A stretch of 64,000 nucleotides of DNA, taken from positions 1 through 64,000 of the forward strand of contig CANMJA010000026.1 in assembly GCA_947498055.1 (NCBI GenBank), written 5' to 3'. Made by a program: the position numbers and the translations under genes. Positions 9,145 through 20,800 of the stretch are shown in pieces. Source of the DNA: an uncultured Tenacibaculum sp. Its GTDB lineage: Bacteria > Bacteroidota > Bacteroidia > Flavobacteriales > Flavobacteriaceae. How positions within the stretch are numbered: the first letter of the stretch is position 1; each line of letters opens with the position of its first letter. The notes under the pieces were generated by a model. The model was given only the letters and a program-made list of their open reading frames with translations. It was not told the origin of the DNA and ran no database searches.

Positions 9145-9732
9145 TCAAGATTTTGTTACTAGACGTTTACGTATTTTACTTAAAAACTCTGGTGACATGC
9201 CAAGATAGGAAGCTAATGCATATTGAGGTACTCTTTGTACAATTGAAGGATATAAGTTAAAGAATTCTAAATATCGTTCTTCAGCTGACTTGCCTATATT
9301 TGAAAGGACTCTTCGTTGAGAAAAGGTAAATGACTTTTGAGCTACCAATCGAAAAAAACGTTCGAATTTTGGGTTTTTATCACAAAGATTCTCAACATCT
9401 TTATAAGCAATTTGTTGAACGGTTGAGTCTTCTAAAGCTTCAACGAATAAAGAAGCAGGACTTTGATTTAGGTAACTATTAAAATCACTAATAAACCAAT
9501 CTTCTATGGCAAACTGAATGGTATGTTCCGTTCCTTCATCATTCACAAAATAACTCCTAAACGCTCCTTCTAATACATAGGTTTGATGCGAACAAATAAA
9601 ATTTGGTTGTACAATAAATTGTCTACGTTTTATTTTTGTAGTTCTTACTATTGAAATAAATTGTTGTTCGTCATCTACATTTAAAGAGACGTAACGCTTC
9701 ATGTTGTTTAGTATGTTTTCGTAATCTTTCAA
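9145..9732 (-). CDS. Crp/Fnr family transcriptional regulator
   Basis: Cyclic-nucleotide-binding-like fold; C-terminal HTH (RVPQYALASYLGMSPEFLSKIRKR). Confidence 0.88.
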   Translation of the reverse strand: MKDYENILNNMKRYVSLNVDDEQQFISIVRTTKIKRRQFIVQPNFICSHQTYVLEGAFRSYFVNDEGTEHTIQFAIEDWFISDFNSYLNQSPASLFVEALEDSTVQQIAYKDVENLCDKNPKFERFFRLVAQKSFTFSQRRVLSNIGKSAEERYLEFFNLYPSIVQRVPQYALASYLGMSPEFLSKIRKRLVTKS

Positions 9733-9784
9733 TGTTTCTGTAATTTGCTTTAACGGTGAGTGTAAACTACCGATTTAATACAGC

Positions 9785-11044
9785 TTACATATTATTAGCT
9801 GTTTTTTTATTATCTGGTGATTCTGAAATCATAATTTTATTCTTTTCTACATAGGTAATATACTCTTTGTCGTTAATTTTAAAAAAGAATGGATGCATAG
9901 CCTCATTTTCTGGTATTATTTTTGAAATTAGGTTATTTTTTAAATCAATTTTCCAAATAGATCTATAATTACCACCACGATCATCGAAATACAAAATATC
10001 TTCTGAAGAATGCCAACTTATACCACCAAATAATACCTTATCATTTGTTGCCAAATCAATCAATTCAAGAGTTTCAGTATTGAAATTGAAATGTTTGTTA
10101 AAATCAAACTCAATTTTAGTTGATTCACCGAAAACATCTATTGTGTGATTGTGAATAGTAGTTAATATCTCTTTCCAATTATTTATCTTATGAAAAGATA
10201 TTGTTTGACTGTTATCAGCAAGAAAATCATCTTTTACAACAACTTTAGTTCTACTAGGGTTAATTGTATAGGATGAATTTGAGCTGAAAGTCATAATATC
10301 AGAGGTGATGAAATCTGCTATTTCTCTTTTTAGTTTTAGAGGTTTTTCTTTTGAACTAATATTATATTCATAATATTCTTTCTCACCAACTTCATACCCT
10401 CTTTCTCCTAAATGTTTTATTTTTTTTATTTTGAAATAGTAAAGCTTTTCATCTTTGATTATTAAGTTATCTAGTTGAAATAGCATAAAAAAATCAAACA
10501 ATCTATTATGATCACCAGATTCATCTAATATACCGTGATCTTTCCATTCATCATAATCCGCATTTAAATCAATTTTATCTATAATATACAGGGTTTTATT
10601 TTCATCCAGTTCGTATAAATTAGCTATTATATTATTTTCTAAAGGAAATTTAATTCCTATAAAATAAAACTTCAACTTATCATCTATCAAGCTAGCTTTT
10701 ACGTTATAAAAAAATTCATCATTTCTTTCTCCAGTGAAATAATTATTTCTGCTCCAGTATTCATCAGTTTGCTGAACTTGAAAGTCTACCTCTTTTGCGG
10801 TACTATTTTTTTTAGAGTTTGCCAAAACTAAAGGAACATTAAATTCCTCTGAGTACGAATCATCAGCATTTTTTTTTGTAATACTATCTTTTAAAGTTTT
10901 ATTTGATGATTTTAATTCTGAAACTTCATTTTTTAAATTAATTATATTATCATGTAAAGATCTTATTTGTTCTAAATCTTCAGATTTCGATTTTTCTTGA
11001 GAACAACTAAGGCAAATAATTAACAGAAGTAATATTCTTCTCAT
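9785..11044 (-). CDS. Hypothetical lipoprotein
   Basis: MRRILLLLIICLSCSQEKS lipobox; start trimmed to the internal Met. Confidence 0.65.
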   Translation of the reverse strand: MRRILLLLIICLSCSQEKSKSEDLEQIRSLHDNIINLKNEVSELKSSNKTLKDSITKKNADDSYSEEFNVPLVLANSKKNSTAKEVDFQVQQTDEYWSRNNYFTGERNDEFFYNVKASLIDDKLKFYFIGIKFPLENNIIANLYELDENKTLYIIDKIDLNADYDEWKDHGILDESGDHNRLFDFFMLFQLDNLIIKDEKLYYFKIKKIKHLGERGYEVGEKEYYEYNISSKEKPLKLKREIADFITSDIMTFSSNSSYTINPSRTKVVVKDDFLADNSQTISFHKINNWKEILTTIHNHTIDVFGESTKIEFDFNKHFNFNTETLELIDLATNDKVLFGGISWHSSEDILYFDDRGGNYRSIWKIDLKNNLISKIIPENEAMHPFFFKINDKEYITYVEKNKIMISESPDNKKTANNM

Positions 11045-11194
11045 AAGATTTGGTATTTGAATTACAGATAACAATTGACTAAACACCATTGTGTTTATTC
11101 CTTTTATATTACAAGTAAAAGTATATATTTTAAATAAAAAGAGAAACTATTTACTAGAAATTGTAAAAAACTTTAAACTTTTTAGAAGATGCAA

Positions 11195-11575
11195 TTAAAA
11201 TAGATTACTACTTCCAGCAATTACTTTCCATTTGTTATTAAATAATTTCCAAACTCTTAAAACTCGATATTTTCCATCAATTGAAAAATCAAAATATTTT
11301 CCTTTCATTTTTATTGTTACAGAAACTATTGCATTTTCATTAATCAGGTTTATTTCTAGTTCTGAAGATTCAATTTCATAGATTTTCATATTTCCAGAAC
11401 GATATGTTTCCATATCTATAGATTTAGTTATTGTTTATCCGTTGGGTAAGTTAAAAAGTAACTTTTCATGTAATAGTTCATCTAGTTTTTTAACATCACA
11501 ATTTTTCATAGCAATTAAAATTTCTTGTTCTAATTTGGCTATAGAGTCTTTTTCTTTTGACTTCACTAGATTCAT
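11195..11575 (-). pseudogene. SnoaL/DUF4440-like (NTF2-fold) protein gene interrupted by one TAA
   Basis: MNLVKSKEKDSIAKLEQEILIAMKNCDVKKLDELLHEKLLFNLPNG*TITKSIDMETYRSGNMKIYEIE...SSNLF; 127 codons in one frame, single stop at 11435-11437. Confidence 0.8.
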
Positions 11576-11596
11576 TCTTTAACTATTTTATACTTA

Positions 11597-11884
11597 TTAA
11601 ATTCCGTCAATAATTAACACATTTGTATTAGCTCCTTTCTTTCTTAATTCAGTGGCTTTTTTATATTCATCTGAATTCCACCACTGGTTAGCTATTTCAT
11701 AAGTAGGGAATTCAATTATGACAACTCTTTCTGGAGTCCAATTTCCTTCAACGGTATTAGATTCTCCTCCACGGACGATTATTTTTCCGTCAAATTTTTT
11801 TATTATTTCAGGAGCTACTTTTTTATATTCTTGTAATTTTTCTTTGTCAAATATTTTTAAATCTAATATTGCGTATGCCGACAT
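11597..11884 (-). CDS. DUF1330 domain-containing protein
   Basis: MSAYAILDLKIFDKEKLQEYKKVAPEIIKKFDGKIIVRGG...RVVIIEFPTYEIANQWWNSDEY. Confidence 0.9.
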   Translation of the reverse strand: MSAYAILDLKIFDKEKLQEYKKVAPEIIKKFDGKIIVRGGESNTVEGNWTPERVVIIEFPTYEIANQWWNSDEYKKATELRKKGANTNVLIIDGI

Positions 11885-12105
11885 TTTTATTTCTGTTTTT
11901 GAATAGTAATAATTACTAATGTTGATTATAAGAGACATATGTTAAGTAATAAGCACTATTGTTTCGAGTTATTACTTGTTAGCTAAATATAATTAAATTT
12001 AGGCACATGTTACCTATAGTTGATAACTTGAAAAGTATTTATAATTTATAAAAAGTTTACAAAAAGTAAGATAAACATTCAAAAAAAAATTAAAGGTTAT
12101 AAAAA

Positions 12106-12132
12106 AAATAAGCCTCATAAAAAGGCTTATTT
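12106..12132 (-). terminator. Rho-independent terminator for the PEBP gene
   Basis: AAATAAGCCT...AGGCTTATTT stem with an adjacent A/T run. Confidence 0.6.
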
Positions 12133-12173
12133 AAAATTATAGATTTGTACAACGGTTATCTGTGTAATATTTT

Positions 12174-12722
12174 TTATCGTTTGTAATATGCAACAATGCT
12201 CGCTTTTGCTAAAGTTTGATTCCAAAGATTAAATCCAACTACAGCTGGGTTGATATTTTCATTTAACCCTAATTTATCAGTTTTTAAGGCATAAACAGTA
12301 ATTATATATTGATGAAATCCATGATTTTTAGGTGGACAAGGACCTCCAAATCCTTTTATTCCATAATCTGTCAAACTCTGAATAGCTGTTTTTGGAGCTA
12401 AATTTAGTTTGGTATTACCTGCATTTGTTACTAATTCATTTACATTTGAAGGAATATCAAACACAACCCAATGCCAAAATCCACTTCCTGTTGGTGCATC
12501 TGGGTCATACATTGTAATGGCAAAACTTTTTGTTTCCTTTGGTGCATTTTTCCAAGATAATTGTGGAGATTGATTGTCACCCGAACAGCCAAATCCATTA
12601 AACTCTTGAGTTTTTGTAGATTCTCCTCCCAAATCATTACTTGTTAGAGTAAAAGTGTTTTGTCCAAAAATTACATTAGATATAAATAAAGATAGGACTA
12701 AAATTAAATTTACATTTTTCAT
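12174..12722 (-). CDS. YbhB/YbcL family Raf kinase inhibitor-like (PEBP) protein, secreted
   Basis: FGCSGDNQSPQLSWKNAPKETKSFAITMYDPDAPTGSGFWHWVVFDIP; N-terminal signal peptide. Confidence 0.95.
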   Translation of the reverse strand: MKNVNLILVLSLFISNVIFGQNTFTLTSNDLGGESTKTQEFNGFGCSGDNQSPQLSWKNAPKETKSFAITMYDPDAPTGSGFWHWVVFDIPSNVNELVTNAGNTKLNLAPKTAIQSLTDYGIKGFGGPCPPKNHGFHQYIITVYALKTDKLGLNENINPAVVGFNLWNQTLAKASIVAYYKR

Positions 12723-12809
12723 CTTATTATGTTTTAAAATTGATTACAAATTTAGATTGAAAAACACTTAATTAATGAAGTTAAAGATTCAAAAAATGTA
12801 GCTAAAAGT

Positions 12810-13646
12810 TCATTTTAATTGATGTTGTTTGGGTGTGATTCCATATTTTGCTTTATAAGCCTGAATAAAGCTAGATAAGTTTTCGTATCCAATATCGAAA
12901 TAAATTTCGGAGGAACTTTTTTTCTCTTTATTAATTAAATAGTGGGAGTGTTCAAGTCTTTTGTTTTGAAACCATTTAATGGGCGACTCGGAATACTGTT
13001 TTTCAAACTGTCTTTTAAAAGAAGAAACACTCATATTACATAAAAAAGCTAATTCCTTTAAAGTTAATTTGTTTAGTTTATTACTTTCTATTGTTTGGGT
13101 AAACTTATTTGTAGAATTATCACTATTTGCAATTAAAGAATATAAAAAGCCTTCTCCAAACTTGTCTGATAGATACAATATTATTTCTTCTAATTTTACT
13201 TCAAGCATTTTTTCTCTTGTCTTTTTTGAAAGTTTTGATATATCTAATAAACTTGTTACAAACCTTTTTATAAAAGCATTGTATTGAAAAGAATAAATAG
13301 ATTTTTTTTCAGCTTTTTTCAATGTTTCTAGGTCATTTTTTTGAACAATTTTTAGTAGAATTTCATTTGAAAAAAATAAAAGTAAGCTTCTGTAATGCTT
13401 TATTTCAGATAATTTTTCAGTCATTAAGCAATGCCCTGATTTCATTACGAGAAATTCTGAGTTTTCTATAGCTATTTTAGAATTGTTAAAATAGACTTCT
13501 TTGCTTCCATGTATTAGGAAGCTAATCGTATTTTGATTTAGTGTAATTTGCTGTTTTGTGATTTCTTTTGAACTATTATAGTCAAAAATTTGAACATGGT
13601 TAGAGTCGTCTATATTTAACTCGTCAGGAAGTGTAATTATTCTCAT
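12810..13646 (-). CDS. AraC family transcriptional regulator
   Basis: C-terminal double HTH: LTLKELAFLCNMSVSSFKRQFEKQYSESPIKWF...IYFDIGYENLSSFIQAYKAKYGITPKQ. Confidence 0.93.
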   Translation of the reverse strand: MRIITLPDELNIDDSNHVQIFDYNSSKEITKQQITLNQNTISFLIHGSKEVYFNNSKIAIENSEFLVMKSGHCLMTEKLSEIKHYRSLLLFFSNEILLKIVQKNDLETLKKAEKKSIYSFQYNAFIKRFVTSLLDISKLSKKTREKMLEVKLEEIILYLSDKFGEGFLYSLIANSDNSTNKFTQTIESNKLNKLTLKELAFLCNMSVSSFKRQFEKQYSESPIKWFQNKRLEHSHYLINKEKKSSSEIYFDIGYENLSSFIQAYKAKYGITPKQHQLK

Positions 13647-13794
13647 TCAGTTTTTCTATGATATAGAGTTGAAAGTTTGTGTGCTACGATTTTATTATGG
13701 TGTTTAAATGCCTAATTTATTCAATAAAATAAATAGAAGAAATCTATAGGTATTTTCATAGGTAGATTAGAATTTGTACAAAATTATTAATGGT

Positions 13795-14559
13795 TTAAAC
13801 TACGTTGTTGTTTTTAGATTCAATGCATTTATATTTTATAAGTTCCAAAAATTCTTTCAAATCTTTTTTTTCTAATCCTTCAAGATATATCCTTTTGTTC
13901 ATATTATCATTTATAGTTTTATTATAAAAATTAACATAATAGCCATTATTGAATAATGTTTTCTTTTTATATATTTTTGATATGTATTTATATTCAACTT
14001 CAATTTTTCTTAAGCCATTTAATCCAATTTGTAGTGTAGCTAGTATTCTGAAAATATTAAAATTTATGATTGGATATTGGGATAAAATAGCCGTGTCTTT
14101 TTTAAGTTGAGCAATTTTACCTAAATCTTTTTTTTCTTGTATTACTTTTATAGCGGAAAGTATAAGTATTATTAACAAGATTAATTGTATTACCCAATTA
14201 AATTTAAAGCTTAAGAATAGAAAAATAGTAAAAATTAAAATGATGAAAGTGATACTTTTCAAAAAAAAACTTAGGAAAAAAGATTTATTTTTAACATTTT
14301 CGAGTTGTATTTTACTTGTAGATTTGAAATAATCTAAGTGTTCAACAGAGTAAAGTATTTTTTCTTTAGGAAAAGAATTTTCAAAACTCTTTTCTTGAGT
14401 ATATTCATTATTATCTAGAGATAAATTTCTTTTTTGAATTTCTGCTTTTAAAAGAGGTATAACCTCAGGTCTTAGAGAATGAATTTCTTTTGTTGCTAAT
14501 TTTATTAATACAGAATCATCAAATTTTTCATAATTACTTTTTATTTCATTAAGATTCAT
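13795..14559 (-). CDS. Hypothetical membrane protein
   Basis: 254-aa ORF with central hydrophobic segments. Confidence 0.6.
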   Translation of the reverse strand: MNLNEIKSNYEKFDDSVLIKLATKEIHSLRPEVIPLLKAEIQKRNLSLDNNEYTQEKSFENSFPKEKILYSVEHLDYFKSTSKIQLENVKNKSFFLSFFLKSITFIILIFTIFLFLSFKFNWVIQLILLIILILSAIKVIQEKKDLGKIAQLKKDTAILSQYPIINFNIFRILATLQIGLNGLRKIEVEYKYISKIYKKKTLFNNGYYVNFYNKTINDNMNKRIYLEGLEKKDLKEFLELIKYKCIESKNNNVV

Positions 14560-14749
14560 TTTAGTTATTTTAATGTTAAGTATAAAAAAATAGTAGGGTA
14601 GGAGAATAGACGATATATTTCGATTTGGAATTAAATCAAATATAACTATTTTGTATTTATCTTCTCCAATGTAATAACCAAATTAGATATTTGTTGGGCA
14701 CTTAAAAATTTATAGAGTTATATATTACGACTACTGAAATTACCTCTTG

Positions 14750-15310
14750 TTAATCTTCAGTTATAGTATTCATTAATATTTCTTCTATTGGTATTTTTAA
14801 TTTTTTATACTTTTCAGGCATTTGTAAAAAAGGTTCTATTGTAAAACTGAATTTACTATTGTCATTAAAAATCCAATAATTATCTATTAATTTTCCGCTT
14901 TTTGTTTTAATATTCTGCTGTGGAATATGATTAATGGAAAATTGTTTTTTCTCGGCATGATACCAAATTCCTATCGCTTGTAAATCTTTTTCTTTTGAGT
15001 AGTTAAGTATTAAATGTGGTTGAATTGTTTTTTTAAAGGGTATTAAATCGAAATTTTTGGTAGAAAAATTATCTAGTTCTTTTGCCCATGAAGTTTTTCT
15101 TTCTTTCCAATATTGTAGTTTATTCCATTGTTTTAAAATAAGTGTTGTGTCTTTTTCCGATCGAATAAAAGTAAACAAGTTTTCTTGAATAATTTCAATT
15201 TTTTGATTTTTAGGGTCGATTGTAACAGTAGTTTTATCCGCTGCAATTCGTCCGTTTTCAATTCCAAAAAAGGATGTTAAAATGTAGAGAATTATATTTA
15301 TTTGGTCCAT
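14750..15310 (-). CDS. Hypothetical protein
   Basis: 186-aa ORF, signal-like N-terminus. Confidence 0.55.
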   Translation of the reverse strand: MDQINIILYILTSFFGIENGRIAADKTTVTIDPKNQKIEIIQENLFTFIRSEKDTTLILKQWNKLQYWKERKTSWAKELDNFSTKNFDLIPFKKTIQPHLILNYSKEKDLQAIGIWYHAEKKQFSINHIPQQNIKTKSGKLIDNYWIFNDNSKFSFTIEPFLQMPEKYKKLKIPIEEILMNTITED

Positions 15311-15536
15311 ATTTTTTAGTTGTTTCTATGTCGCATTTTTCAAAGCCTGTTTCTTGCTTGTACAACTTCTATTGTATGGTTTATTTTGGTGTTTCGGCCA
15401 TAAAATAGTAAATAAAAAAGCAAACTTGGGAAAAGAATTATTTTTCTAAAAAAATAGAAAAAACCTAAATTTAAACTTCAATTAATAAACAAGCTTCAAG
15501 CTATTTGTAATTTGTATTTTTTAATAATCACAATTT

Positions 15537-15773
15537 ATGAATTATTTTACCATTGTAGGCTGGTTAGGAGTTGCATTATTTGTAATATCCTATCTATTAT
15601 TAAGTATAGAGAAATTAAGTGCTAAAAAAACAATGTATCATTGGTTAAATTTTTTAGGGGCTCTATGTTTAGTTGTAAATGCCATTTCCATAAAAGATAA
15701 CCCTACAATAGTTGTAAACATTATTTGGGCACTAATAGCAATTTTTACGGTATTTAAAAATTATAAGAAGTAA
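15537..15773 (+). CDS. CBU_0592-like small membrane protein
   Basis: GWLGVALFVISYLLLS...YHWLNFLGALCLVVNAI...WALIAIFTVFK. Confidence 0.7.
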   Translation: MNYFTIVGWLGVALFVISYLLLSIEKLSAKKTMYHWLNFLGALCLVVNAISIKDNPTIVVNIIWALIAIFTVFKNYKK

Positions 15774-15781
15774 TTAAAGTT

Positions 15782-16381
15782 TTAACAAAAATCAATTAAA
15801 CTTAACACATGCTTAATATAAATAGTAGACTGTTTGTTGTAAAATTCTGAATTATCTATTTGAGTGCCTAAGTAAAAATAGCCTCCATCGATCATTGCAA
15901 AAATAATTTCATTTAATTCATCAATATTATTATTAGCGATAACATGATTTTCTTTAGCACTTATTAATTTAGATTTTAAAACCTCTCTTAAAGAAGCGCT
16001 AAACATTTTAAAGCTATTGCTAACCTCCTTATTTCTATAAATTAATGCATACAAGCTATAAAAAACACCATCATCTACATAATCACTCCATTTTCTAGTA
16101 AACATTTTCTTCATAAAATCTTCTAAAATATTTTTAGAAGTAATTTTATCAGGAGTGCTATCATTTATAAAGGTTATATAAGCTTCTAAAATATAGTTGT
16201 TTAAAGCTTCTAGTATGTGCTCTTTGGTTTCAAAATAATGCATAACCAAACCTTTGCTAATACCCATATGATTGGCTAAATTAGCTATAGAAACATTTTC
16301 TAATCCCATGTTTTTAGAAACTTCATAAAAAGCAACAACAATTTCTTTTCTCCTTTTATCTGTTAAATTTTTTCTACCCAT
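15782..16381 (-). CDS. TetR/AcrR family transcriptional regulator
   Basis: RRKEIVVAFYEVSKNMGLENVSIANLANHMGISKGLVMHYFETKEHI N-terminal HTH. Confidence 0.93.
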   Translation of the reverse strand: MGRKNLTDKRRKEIVVAFYEVSKNMGLENVSIANLANHMGISKGLVMHYFETKEHILEALNNYILEAYITFINDSTPDKITSKNILEDFMKKMFTRKWSDYVDDGVFYSLYALIYRNKEVSNSFKMFSASLREVLKSKLISAKENHVIANNNIDELNEIIFAMIDGGYFYLGTQIDNSEFYNKQSTIYIKHVLSLIDFC

Positions 16382-16489
16382 TTAAATACTAATTGTTAGC
16401 AAATATATCATTATAATTTAGTCATTTTTTAGTTAACAGTATCTTCATATACTCCTGTGGTTTCTTAACTCTATAATAACTATTTTTTA

Positions 16490-16507
16490 ATTGAACGATC
16501 GTTCAAT
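16490..16507. promoter_or_regulatory. Candidate TetR operator (perfect 18-bp palindrome)
   Basis: ATTGAACGATCGTTCAAT between the divergent TetR and phosphodiesterase genes. Confidence 0.75.
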
Positions 16508-16556
16508 CTATTTTTTTGATTTTCTAATTTTACCGCATTCAAATGGGGAGAATAAA

Positions 16557-17810
16557 ATGAAAAAAAACATAACAATTATATTACTACTATTATTTTCAAT
16601 AGCTATTATGGCGCAAAAAAGTAAGAAAACCAATAAAGTAGTTTTTATACTTGTTGATGGAATTTCGTCTGATTTGTACTATAAATCTAATACACCAAAT
16701 ATTGATGCCATTGGTAAGGAAGGCGGATTTGCAGAAGCCTATGTTGGTGGTAAAAGAGGAACTATAACAGAAACACCAACCATTTCTGCGGTAGGTTACA
16801 ATAGTTTAATTACAGGGACTTGGGCACATAAACATAATGTTTTTGGAAATGAAATTAAAAAACCTAATTACAATTATCCAACATTATTTAGAGTATTAAA
16901 AGATGCCTATCCAAATAAAAAGACACCCATTTTTTCTACTTGGTTAGATAATAGAACCAAATTGGTTGGTGAAAATCTACCAGAAACGAACTATGTAAAA
17001 GTGGATTATCATTTCGACGGTTTAGAGTTAGATGAAAAACGTTTTCCACATGATCCTTATAAAAAATATTTAAAGAGAATTGATGCGGAAGTTGCTAGAG
17101 AAGCTGCGAATTATATTTTAAAGGAAGGACCAGATTTATCTTGGGTGTACTTAGAACATAGTGACGATGTAGCACACTATTACGGCGAAAGTAAGGAGTT
17201 TTTTGACATTGTATCCTATGAAGATGCTTTAATAGGTACTATTGCAGATGCTGTTAAATTAAGAGAACAAAAGGCAAATGAAAATTGGTTGTTAATTGTA
17301 ACTACAGATCATGGGAGAATGCCTTCTGATGGTAAACATCACGGATTTCAATCGCACAGAGAAAGAAGTATTTGGGTGGCTATGAATAAACCTATCACAA
17401 ACGATTACTTTAAAAAAAACAAAGTAGCTATTGTAGATCTTTTTCCAACAATTACCCATTTTTTAAACATACCACTTCCTAAAAATATGGCCTATGAATT
17501 AGATGGCGTACCGCTAAATAAACAAATAGATGTTTTTGATTTAGAAGGAATAGCAATTGATAAAAAAATGCAGCTAAAATGGATGGTAGAACACACAAAA
17601 AATGAAAAAGCAAAAATTTATATCACGTATGCTAATAAAACCAAAGAAGGAACTAAAGATAAATATCAATTAATAGAAGAAGTAGATGTTCAAAAAAAAG
17701 AAGTACAGCTAAAAATTAATCCACCAAAACAAACAAACTACATAAAAGTAGTATTAGAAACTAAAAATCATTCCATAAACACTTGGGTAAAAATTAATAA
17801 AAACAAATAA
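16557..17810 (+). CDS. Alkaline phosphatase superfamily / nucleotide pyrophosphatase-phosphodiesterase-like, secreted
   Basis: VVFILVDGISSDLYYKSNTPNIDAIGKEG, TTDHGRMPSDGKHHGFQ; signal peptide. The TTG start at 16491 reads through the palindrome, so the start was moved to ATG 16557. Confidence 0.9.
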   Translation: MKKNITIILLLLFSIAIMAQKSKKTNKVVFILVDGISSDLYYKSNTPNIDAIGKEGGFAEAYVGGKRGTITETPTISAVGYNSLITGTWAHKHNVFGNEIKKPNYNYPTLFRVLKDAYPNKKTPIFSTWLDNRTKLVGENLPETNYVKVDYHFDGLELDEKRFPHDPYKKYLKRIDAEVAREAANYILKEGPDLSWVYLEHSDDVAHYYGESKEFFDIVSYEDALIGTIADAVKLREQKANENWLLIVTTDHGRMPSDGKHHGFQSHRERSIWVAMNKPITNDYFKKNKVAIVDLFPTITHFLNIPLPKNMAYELDGVPLNKQIDVFDLEGIAIDKKMQLKWMVEHTKNEKAKIYITYANKTKEGTKDKYQLIEEVDVQKKEVQLKINPPKQTNYIKVVLETKNHSINTWVKINKNK

Positions 17811-17820
17811 TTATTTAAAA

Positions 17821-20800
17821 ATGAGGGGACATATAACAATTTTACTACTATTTCTTGTGTCGCTATTACATGCACAAGAAAGTATTACAGGTACTGTTAC
17901 CGATGCTACCACTGGAGAAGTTTTACCAGGAGTAGGTATTATAGTAAAAAATACAACTAGAGGAACAGAAACCGATTTTAATGGAAGTTTTACGATTTCA
18001 ATTAAAAGAGGAGAAGTTTTAAGCTTTTCTTTTATAGGATTTAAAACACAAGAAATTGTATTTACAAATCAAACTACTTTAAAAATAATTTTAGAAGAAG
18101 ACAATGCACAATTAGAGGAAGTAATTGTAACTTCTTTAGGAATTAAAAAAGAAAAAAGAGCATTAGGATATGCAGCTACAGAGTTAAAAGCAAACGAGTT
18201 AAACAAAGTAAAAACAGTTAATGTAGTAAATTCATTAGCAGGTAAAATAGCAGGAGTACAAGTATCTGGTGCAAGTAATGGTGTTGCTAGTTCTGCACGT
18301 GTTGTTATTAGAGGAGAAAATTCATTAAACATAAATAGTAATAGTCCACTTTTTATTTTAGATGGAGTACCTGTAAATAATAGAATTTTTGGAGTAGGAG
18401 GAAACACCACAGATCAGGCAGATTTACCAACAGATTATGGAAATGGGATTTCTGAATTAAATTCTGATGATTTTGAATCTGTAACTGTTTTAAAAGGAGC
18501 AGCTGCTTCTGCTCTTTATGGTTCTAGAGCTTCTAATGGAGTGGTAGTTATAACTACTAAAATGGCAAACAAACACAAAGATGGAATAGGAGTAGAAATA
18601 GCATCATCATCTATGTTTAGTAGTGCTTTACGTTTACCAGAATTACAAACCCAGTTTGGAGGAGGTTGGGCAGGTGCCTATGCTTCTAATTTCGGAACAA
18701 ATTTTGGGCCTGCACTAGATGGTAGTGTTATATATCAGGAATTATCTTTAGGAGAAGTGGTAAACAGACCATTCAAAAATAGATATGATTTAAATGATTT
18801 TTTCAAAGATGGAATGAGTTTAAATAATACAGTTACTTTAAGCGGAGCAGATGAAAAAGGAAACTTTTTGTTTAGCTACGGAAACACTTATAACGAAGGA
18901 ATTGTGCCGAACACAAATTTAAAAGGAAACAGTTTTCGATTAAATGCAAGTTACCAATTAAGTGAAAAATTAAAAGCAAGTGTAAAGACAAATTATATTA
19001 CAAGAGGTTCAGATAATTTAACAGTAGCAGGGTATGGAAACCAAGGTATTATGTATACGTTACTTTGGAATTATATTAATACCGATTTAAATGAATTAAA
19101 AGATTATTGGAAGGTAGAAAATCAAGAACAGCGTAGGTTATTCTCTTGGGGAGACAATCCATGGTTTATTGTGAATGAAAATATCAATGCTTTTAATAAA
19201 AATAGATTTATAGGGAATATAAATTTAAACTATGAGTTTACTAAAAATTGGAGCTTATTAGGTAGAGTAGGTATCGATCAATCAAATGATTTCAGGTGGT
19301 CTAGAAGATCTATAGGAGCAGTAAGAAATCCTAATGGAATGTACAGAGAACAGAAAATTGATTTTGAAGAAATTAATGCAGATTTCTTGATTACTTATAA
19401 AAATAGTTTTAGTGATTTTTCTACCACAATTTCAGCAGGTGGAAATAGATTCGATCAAAAAATTAAAGAAGGATTTTTACAAGGTAATGGACTTTCAATT
19501 CCTGGTTTATACAATGCTCAAAATATTAATGTAACTCCAGTAATTAGAAATAACCTATTCGAAAAAAGAATCAATAGTTTATATAGTTTTGCTAATATTG
19601 GATATAGAGATTATGTATATGCAGATATATCAGTAAGAAACGATTGGTCTTCTACCTTACCAACTAGTAATAATTCATTTTTCTATCCAGCAGCTTCTAT
19701 ATCATTTATTCCTACTAGTGCTTTTGAATTACCAGAGGAAATCAACTTTATGAAAGTGCGCTTTAATATAGCTGAAGTAGGTGGAGATACAGATCCTTAT
19801 AATTTAGAAAAAGCATATAATTTTGGAACTTTAGGTGGTACTTTAACCAATCCTAGTGAGTTATTAAATGCAAACTTGAAACCAGAAACAACAATTTCTA
19901 CAGAGTTTGGTTTTGAAGGAATGTTTTTTAACAAACGAATTACCTTAGATGCTACTTACTATACAGCTACTTCAGAAAACCAAATTTTAAATGTTGGAAT
20001 ATCGGGTGCTAACGGATTTAACTCTATTGTAGCAAATGCAGGTGAAATTAAAAATTCAGGAATCGAATTAGCATTAGGAGTGAAGCCTATTAAAACGGAA
20101 GATGTAGAATGGAGTATTAATGCAAATTTCACTAAAAATAAGAGTGAAGTTGTTTCTCTTTTAGACAATCTAGATACATTTATTATTGGTGAAGGACCAG
20201 ATGGAGTTACCATAGAAGCTAGACCAGGAGGACAAATGGGAGATATTTATGGTAATAGTTATGTACGAAATGATGAAGGGCAAATTATTTATGAAAATGG
20301 ATTACCATTAACAGGTAATAGAAAAAAAGTAGGTAATTATAATCCAGATTGGATTTTAGGATTAGCAACTAATTTTAATTATAAAGGATTTAATTTTTCT
20401 GCTCAATTTGATATTAGAGAAGGAGGGGAAGTATATTCATATACCAATGCAATAGGAAGAGAAAGTGGAATATTAGCGAACACATTATCTTGGAGAGATG
20501 GAATTGTAGGAGAAGGTGTTGTAAGTGACGGAAGTGGAGGTTTTACACCAAATACACAAGAAGTTACAGCGGAAGCTTGGGCATATGCTATACCTAGAAG
20601 TAATGCAGAAGCAAATATTTTTGATGCTTCATTTGTGAAATTAAGGCAATTAAGTTTAGGATATTCTTTTAATGATAGTGTGTTGGAAAAGTTAAAATTA
20701 CAAGGCTTATCTATAAGCTTAGTAGGATCAAATTTATTTTTATGGACAGATGTTCCTAATATAGACCCTGAAGCGCAAGGTATTTCTGGAGGAACCTTAT

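Noticed and set aside
6580-11575. Stop-codon reassignment (TAG/TAA as Gln) to explain interrupted genes
   Set aside because: Intact core genes in the window terminate normally at TAA/TGA/TAG; simple nonsense mutations are more likely.
16491-16556. TTG start of the phosphodiesterase ORF (MNDRSIYFF...)
   Set aside because: The TTG lies inside the perfect palindrome; a good signal peptide begins at ATG 16557.
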